Source: Paracoccaceae bacterium
Lineage (GTDB): Bacteria > Pseudomonadota > Alphaproteobacteria > Rhodobacterales > Rhodobacteraceae
Length of the DNA: 64,000 bases
Reading direction: 5' to 3'
NCBI GenBank assembly: GCA_027489375.1
Contig: JAIXZW010000019.1
Location: forward strand, 124,001 to 188,000
Shown here: one piece after another, positions 61,305 through 64,000 of the stretch
How the letters are laid out: each line of letters opens with the position of its first letter
How positions within the stretch are numbered: position 1 is the stretch's first letter
Position numbers and translations under genes: made by a program
The notes under the pieces: model-generated
Database searches by the model: none
What the model saw: the letters and a program-made list of their open reading frames with translations, nothing else
Told to the model about the DNA's origin: nothing

Positions 61305-61719
61305 TCGTGGTCGCCCCCAGCCCCGGTCATGTTTTTTTTGAGCAGACGGTTTTCAAGGCTGAGATCGGCCACCAGTTCCTTCAGCGCCAAAGCCTCGGCG
61401 CGCAGATCCTTCACCTCGCCTGTCGACCGTCGGGAAAACGATCCCCCGGATCGTTTTCTGATCCTCCTCACACCTGGCGGGCCGTATCGCCGGCCAGCCG
61501 CTTCTTGCCGGCCTCGAGAAATTCCTTCGACCAGCTGTAATAAAGGCTCTGGGCGATCCCTTCCTTGCGGCACAGCTCGGCTATGCTGTCTTCGCCACGA
61601 AGGCCGGATAGCACGATCCGGATCTTCTCCTCGGACGAATGCAACTTTCGCGTCGCACGCCGGATGTCCTTCACCACCTGCTCGGCAGGGGCCTTCGTCG
61701 TCACGGGGTTCTTTCTCAT
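61301..61719 (-). pseudogene. IS3 orfA interrupted by a 47-base palindromic insertion
   Basis: ATG 61719 starts MRKNPVTTKAPAEQVVKDIRRATRK and HSSEEKIRIVLSGLRGEDSIAELCRKEGIAQSLYYSWSKEFL, the usual HTH_Tnp_1. After DTARQ the frame meets a 47-base block (61427-61473) containing GAAAACGATCC-N3-GGATCGTTTTC and a stop; beyond it the orfA tail STGEVKDLRAEALALKELVADLSLENRLLKK resumes one frame over. Removing the 47 bases restores one frame ending ATGA with orfB. Confidence 0.75.
61427..61473. repeat. 47-base palindromic insertion in orfA
   Basis: Core 61434-61458 is GAAAACGATCC-CCC-GGATCGTTTTC with 11-bp perfect arms, flanked by CTGATCCTCCTCACAC and CGTCGG. It behaves like a small interspersed palindromic element. 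Confidence 0.6.
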
Positions 61720-61877
61720 CTTCAACTCCAATTGGGTCAAGATGAGCCCCAAACTTTCCACTACGCAATCACGCTAAACCGTTCCATGGGCGATGAAGGC
61801 GGACAGTGTGTGAATGTGAACAGCCACCGCTGCCAGAAGCAATTTCAAGCAGAGGTGGCCTGCATCTATTACCTGGT

Positions 61878-62720
61878 CTACAGTCCGAGGTCGAGCAGCG
61901 CCTGCCGCATCACTTTCGGGTCGGCATCGACACCAGTCCAGTATTTGATGCCGATCACCCCTTGCTGAACTAGCATTCCCAGCCCGTCGACCGTTCGGCA
62001 GCCCTGCGCCTGTGCTGCCTGCAAGAGGCGGGTCACGGGCGGATTGTGGATACCATCGGCCACCACCATGTCCGGCGTCAAGCTGCCCGTATCGATGTCT
62101 GGCATCGCCTCGACATCTGGGTAAAGCCCGACCGAGGTGGCGTGGATCACGATGTTGGTGTCTCTCGGCACTGCGAATGGACCTGTCCAAGCTGCATAGC
62201 TTGCCGTTGCGGGCGTGCGGGCATTTAGCAGAGCCACGACTTCTTCCGCCCGCGCCGCAGAGCGGTTGACAATCAGGATCCGCGCGGCACCGGCCAGCGC
62301 CATCTCGACTGCTACGGCTCGTGCTGCCCCGCCTGCGCCAAACAGCACCACCGATTTGCCTTTTGGGTCCACCACCTCGCGTAATGCGGCGACGAAGCCG
62401 CGACCGTCGGTGTTCTCGCCGATGAGCCTGTCGCCTACCCGGACGATGGTGTTAACTGCCCCAATTATCTCGGCCGATTGCCCCAGCCCGTCCAGATGCG
62501 TGATCACCGCAACTTTGTGCGGGATGGAACAGTTGAACCCCTGCCAGCCCATTGCCCGCGCACCGCGCACTGCATCGCCAAGGTCGGAGGGTGTGACCTC
62601 CATATTCAGATAGCGCCAATCAAGACCGTGATGGGCGAAGGCTGCCTCGATCATCGCGACCGTGGGGTTCTCGGCAGCGGGCTGGGCGAAAGAGCCGGTG
62701 ATCGGCAGGAGAAAGTTCAT
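61878..62720 (-). CDS. shikimate-dehydrogenase-family protein (AroE-like) with altered substrate motif
   Basis: 280 residues. NFLLPITGSFAQPAAENPTVAMIEAAF is the N-terminal catalytic domain; K in CSIPHKVAVI, D in ENTDGRGFVAAL and the NADP motif GAGGAARAVAVEMALAGA are conserved. The usual S-x-S of H-S-x-S-P is replaced by QPAAENP, so the substrate is probably not plain shikimate. It lies 18 bases from the stop of a GMC oxidoreductase and beside a cyclitol locus, so a quinate- or inositol-type substrate is an option. Confidence 0.8.
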   Translation of the reverse strand: MNFLLPITGSFAQPAAENPTVAMIEAAFAHHGLDWRYLNMEVTPSDLGDAVRGARAMGWQGFNCSIPHKVAVITHLDGLGQSAEIIGAVNTIVRVGDRLIGENTDGRGFVAALREVVDPKGKSVVLFGAGGAARAVAVEMALAGAARILIVNRSAARAEEVVALLNARTPATASYAAWTGPFAVPRDTNIVIHATSVGLYPDVEAMPDIDTGSLTPDMVVADGIHNPPVTRLLQAAQAQGCRTVDGLGMLVQQGVIGIKYWTGVDADPKVMRQALLDLGL

Positions 62721-62738
62721 GGGATCGGTCCTTTAAAG

Positions 62739-64000
62739 TCAGAGAGTGCGGTTGTCGCGCAGATGTGCCCCGACCCGCAGTGCCTGTGCCGCGATGGTCA
62801 GTGCCGGGTTCAGCGCAGCGGAAGAGGGGAAGAACCCTGCATCCACCACATGCAGGTTCGGATGGTCATGTGCGCGGCAAAGCGCGTCCAGCGCCGAGGT
62901 TGCGGGGTCATCGCCCATCCGCACCGTTCCGCATTGATGCGAAGGTGCCTGAATGCCAAAGCTGTGGCGCAGGACAATCGGAAAACCGGCACGCCGCAGG
63001 ATGGCCCGCACGTGGGCAACGAAACGGTGATGTGCGGTGGTGCCGCCGGGGCGGTAATCGACCTCGACACGGCCATCGCCGCGCAGTCGGACACGGCTGT
63101 CGAGGTTCGGCAGGTCCTCCGACATGGCCAGCATGTCCACCGAATGCCGCCCCAGCCAGTTGGCCAAAGGTCGCGGTACCGCGGGATAGGCCGAACGGAT
63201 CATCTCACCCCGGATGTTGCCTAACATCTGCATGTTGCCGCGGGCGTCCGGATCGCCGGGCAGGCCGTGATAGAAATCGTTCACGGACAGTGTCTTAGGA
63301 AACTTCGTGTCGTTTCGCGCGAAAGGGTTCACACCCATCAGTCCGGTCAGGTGGTGGTTCATCAGATAGCGCCCCACGACCCCGGAACGGTTGGCAAGCC
63401 CATTTGGAGCCGCCTCGCAGGCGGACCGGAGCAGGACTAGCGCAGAATTTATGGCCCCGGCGGAAAGAACGAAGGTCTGGGCCTCGATGCGCAACGTCTC
63501 GCCCCCTCGCCGAACCTCGGCCGCGACGATGCGTTGGCCGGCCTCGTCGGCGATAAGGCGCGTCACTTCGCTGCCGCGTTCCAGCCAGATGTCAGGATGG
63601 GACAGAAGCGGTCTCAAGACCCGGGTTTCCGCATCGCCCTTGGCGTCAGACTGGCAGGCGAAGGCGTCGCAGGTGCCGCATCGGATGCAAGTGCCGCCCG
63701 GGCCGTAATCCACCGCCGATGGCATGTGAAACGGCCGCAGTCCCTGGGCGACCAGCTGTTGCGCGAGTCGGGCGATCACGGGCTCATGCGGAATGGCCTG
63801 ATGCGGAAAGGGAGCGCGCGGCGGGTCCGTCGGGTCCATCCCGACCTGACCACGCACCCCATAAAGCCTCTCGGCCTCGGCATAGTAGGGCGCCAGATCG
63901 GCATAGGTCATCGGCCAAGCCGGCGAGGTGGCGCCGTCGATCTCGACTTCCCGGAAATCGCTCTCCCGGAACCTAAACATGGCGGTGCCGTAGAATTTCG
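62739..64000 (-). CDS. GMC-family FAD oxidoreductase (C-terminal part, cut by window end)
   Basis: Open from the window edge; the visible part covers about 420 residues after KFYGTAMFRFRESDF. TYADLAPYYAEAERLYGV, CIRCGTCDAFACQSDAKGDAET (cysteine cluster), FVLSAGAINSALVLLRS, and the C-terminal HQCGTVRMGDDPATSALDALCRAHDHPNLHVVDAGFFPSSAALNPALTIAAQALR are typical of the GMC group with His/Asn active-site pair (H in SHQCG, N in LNPALT). The FAD-binding N-terminus is outside. It probably oxidises a sugar, sugar acid or cyclitol. Confidence 0.87.
   Translation of the reverse strand, partial: KFYGTAMFRFRESDFREVEIDGATSPAWPMTYADLAPYYAEAERLYGVRGQVGMDPTDPPRAPFPHQAIPHEPVIARLAQQLVAQGLRPFHMPSAVDYGPGGTCIRCGTCDAFACQSDAKGDAETRVLRPLLSHPDIWLERGSEVTRLIADEAGQRIVAAEVRRGGETLRIEAQTFVLSAGAINSALVLLRSACEAAPNGLANRSGVVGRYLMNHHLTGLMGVNPFARNDTKFPKTLSVNDFYHGLPGDPDARGNMQMLGNIRGEMIRSAYPAVPRPLANWLGRHSVDMLAMSEDLPNLDSRVRLRGDGRVEVDYRPGGTTAHHRFVAHVRAILRRAGFPIVLRHSFGIQAPSHQCGTVRMGDDPATSALDALCRAHDHPNLHVVDAGFFPSSAALNPALTIAAQALRVGAHLRDNRTL

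Larger units (their letters stand above)
60285..61771 (-). mobile_element. decayed IS3-family insertion sequence
   Basis: About 1.49 kb. Candidate imperfect terminal repeats start TGATTTTGGAGCGGAGAG (60285) and, inverted, TGATTGCGTAGTGGAAAG (ending 61771), with about 17 of 23 matches; I see no target duplication. It contains orfA and orfB in the usual two-frame arrangement. Both are damaged: orfA by a 47-base insertion and orfB by an in-frame stop. Confidence 0.75.

Noticed and set aside
60282..61774. Target-site duplication of the IS
   Set aside because: The bases outside the two terminal repeats (GTC and CGC) do not match.

Overview
The window looks like chromosomal DNA from an alphaproteobacterium of the Rhodobacteraceae (Rhodobacter/Gemmobacter/Tabrizicola-like). 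This rests on very high GC, strong third-position G/C bias, a class I lysyl-tRNA synthetase, an acs-adk-MHS transporter arrangement, a ycjX-ycjF pair, and short intergenic repeats of a type common in that family. I ran no database search; names come from recognising protein motifs and lengths.

Layout. (1) 1-34 kb is mostly housekeeping: the start of a large VCBS-repeat surface protein (1-1051, cut by the window), ettA, nadD, a PBP4-type dacB, a TerB-like gene, lysK, an FkbM methyltransferase, a beta-helix protein, a SulP transporter, acs-adk-(43-codon ORF)-MHS transporter, a response regulator, truA, ycjX-ycjF, pth, a glycosyltransferase, a GntR regulator beside a pcaB-like lyase, rplY, an MFS transporter, lldD facing a MarR regulator, trpA, a VOC protein and ychF. 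(2) 34,390-34,479 is tRNA-Ser(GCT). Its last 14 bases (34466-34479) recur exactly at 43101-43114 and bracket an ~8.65-kb integrated element. The element carries a P4-type integrase, an AlpA-like protein, a chain of start/stop-overlapped genes ending in a PrimPol-AAA replication protein, a G-rich iteron-like array, a divergent XRE switch, an HGGxSTG protein, a zinc-ribbon protein and a Rap1a-like immunity protein. No capsid, tail or conjugation genes are visible, so it resembles a phage-satellite or minimal integrative replicon. (3) 43.7-60.1 kb is an inositol/cyclitol catabolic locus: a MurR/RpiR regulator, iolD-iolE-SDR on one strand, and iolG-ALDH-HpcH/HpaI aldolase-2-hydroxyacid dehydrogenase-two Gfo/Idh/MocA dehydrogenases-TIM-barrel isomerase on the other, then a sugar/inositol ABC importer and a further Gfo/Idh/MocA gene. 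(4) 60.3-61.8 kb is a decayed IS3-family element. (5) 61.9-64 kb holds an AroE-like dehydrogenase and a GMC oxidoreductase cut by the window end.

How the genes work together. The cyclitol locus has an uptake system, dehydrogenases that make inosose, the dehydratase IolE and the hydrolase IolD. No iolB, iolC or iolJ is present in the window. An aldehyde dehydrogenase, an HpcH/HpaI aldolase and a hydroxyacid dehydrogenase are co-transcribed instead, which suggests a different lower pathway. A 24-bp palindrome of 8-8-8 design lies upstream of the regulator gene and, with two mismatches in one arm, upstream of the ABC importer; it is a good candidate for the regulator's operator. In the mobile element, overlapping starts and stops tie four replication-module ORFs into one translational unit beside the repeat array.
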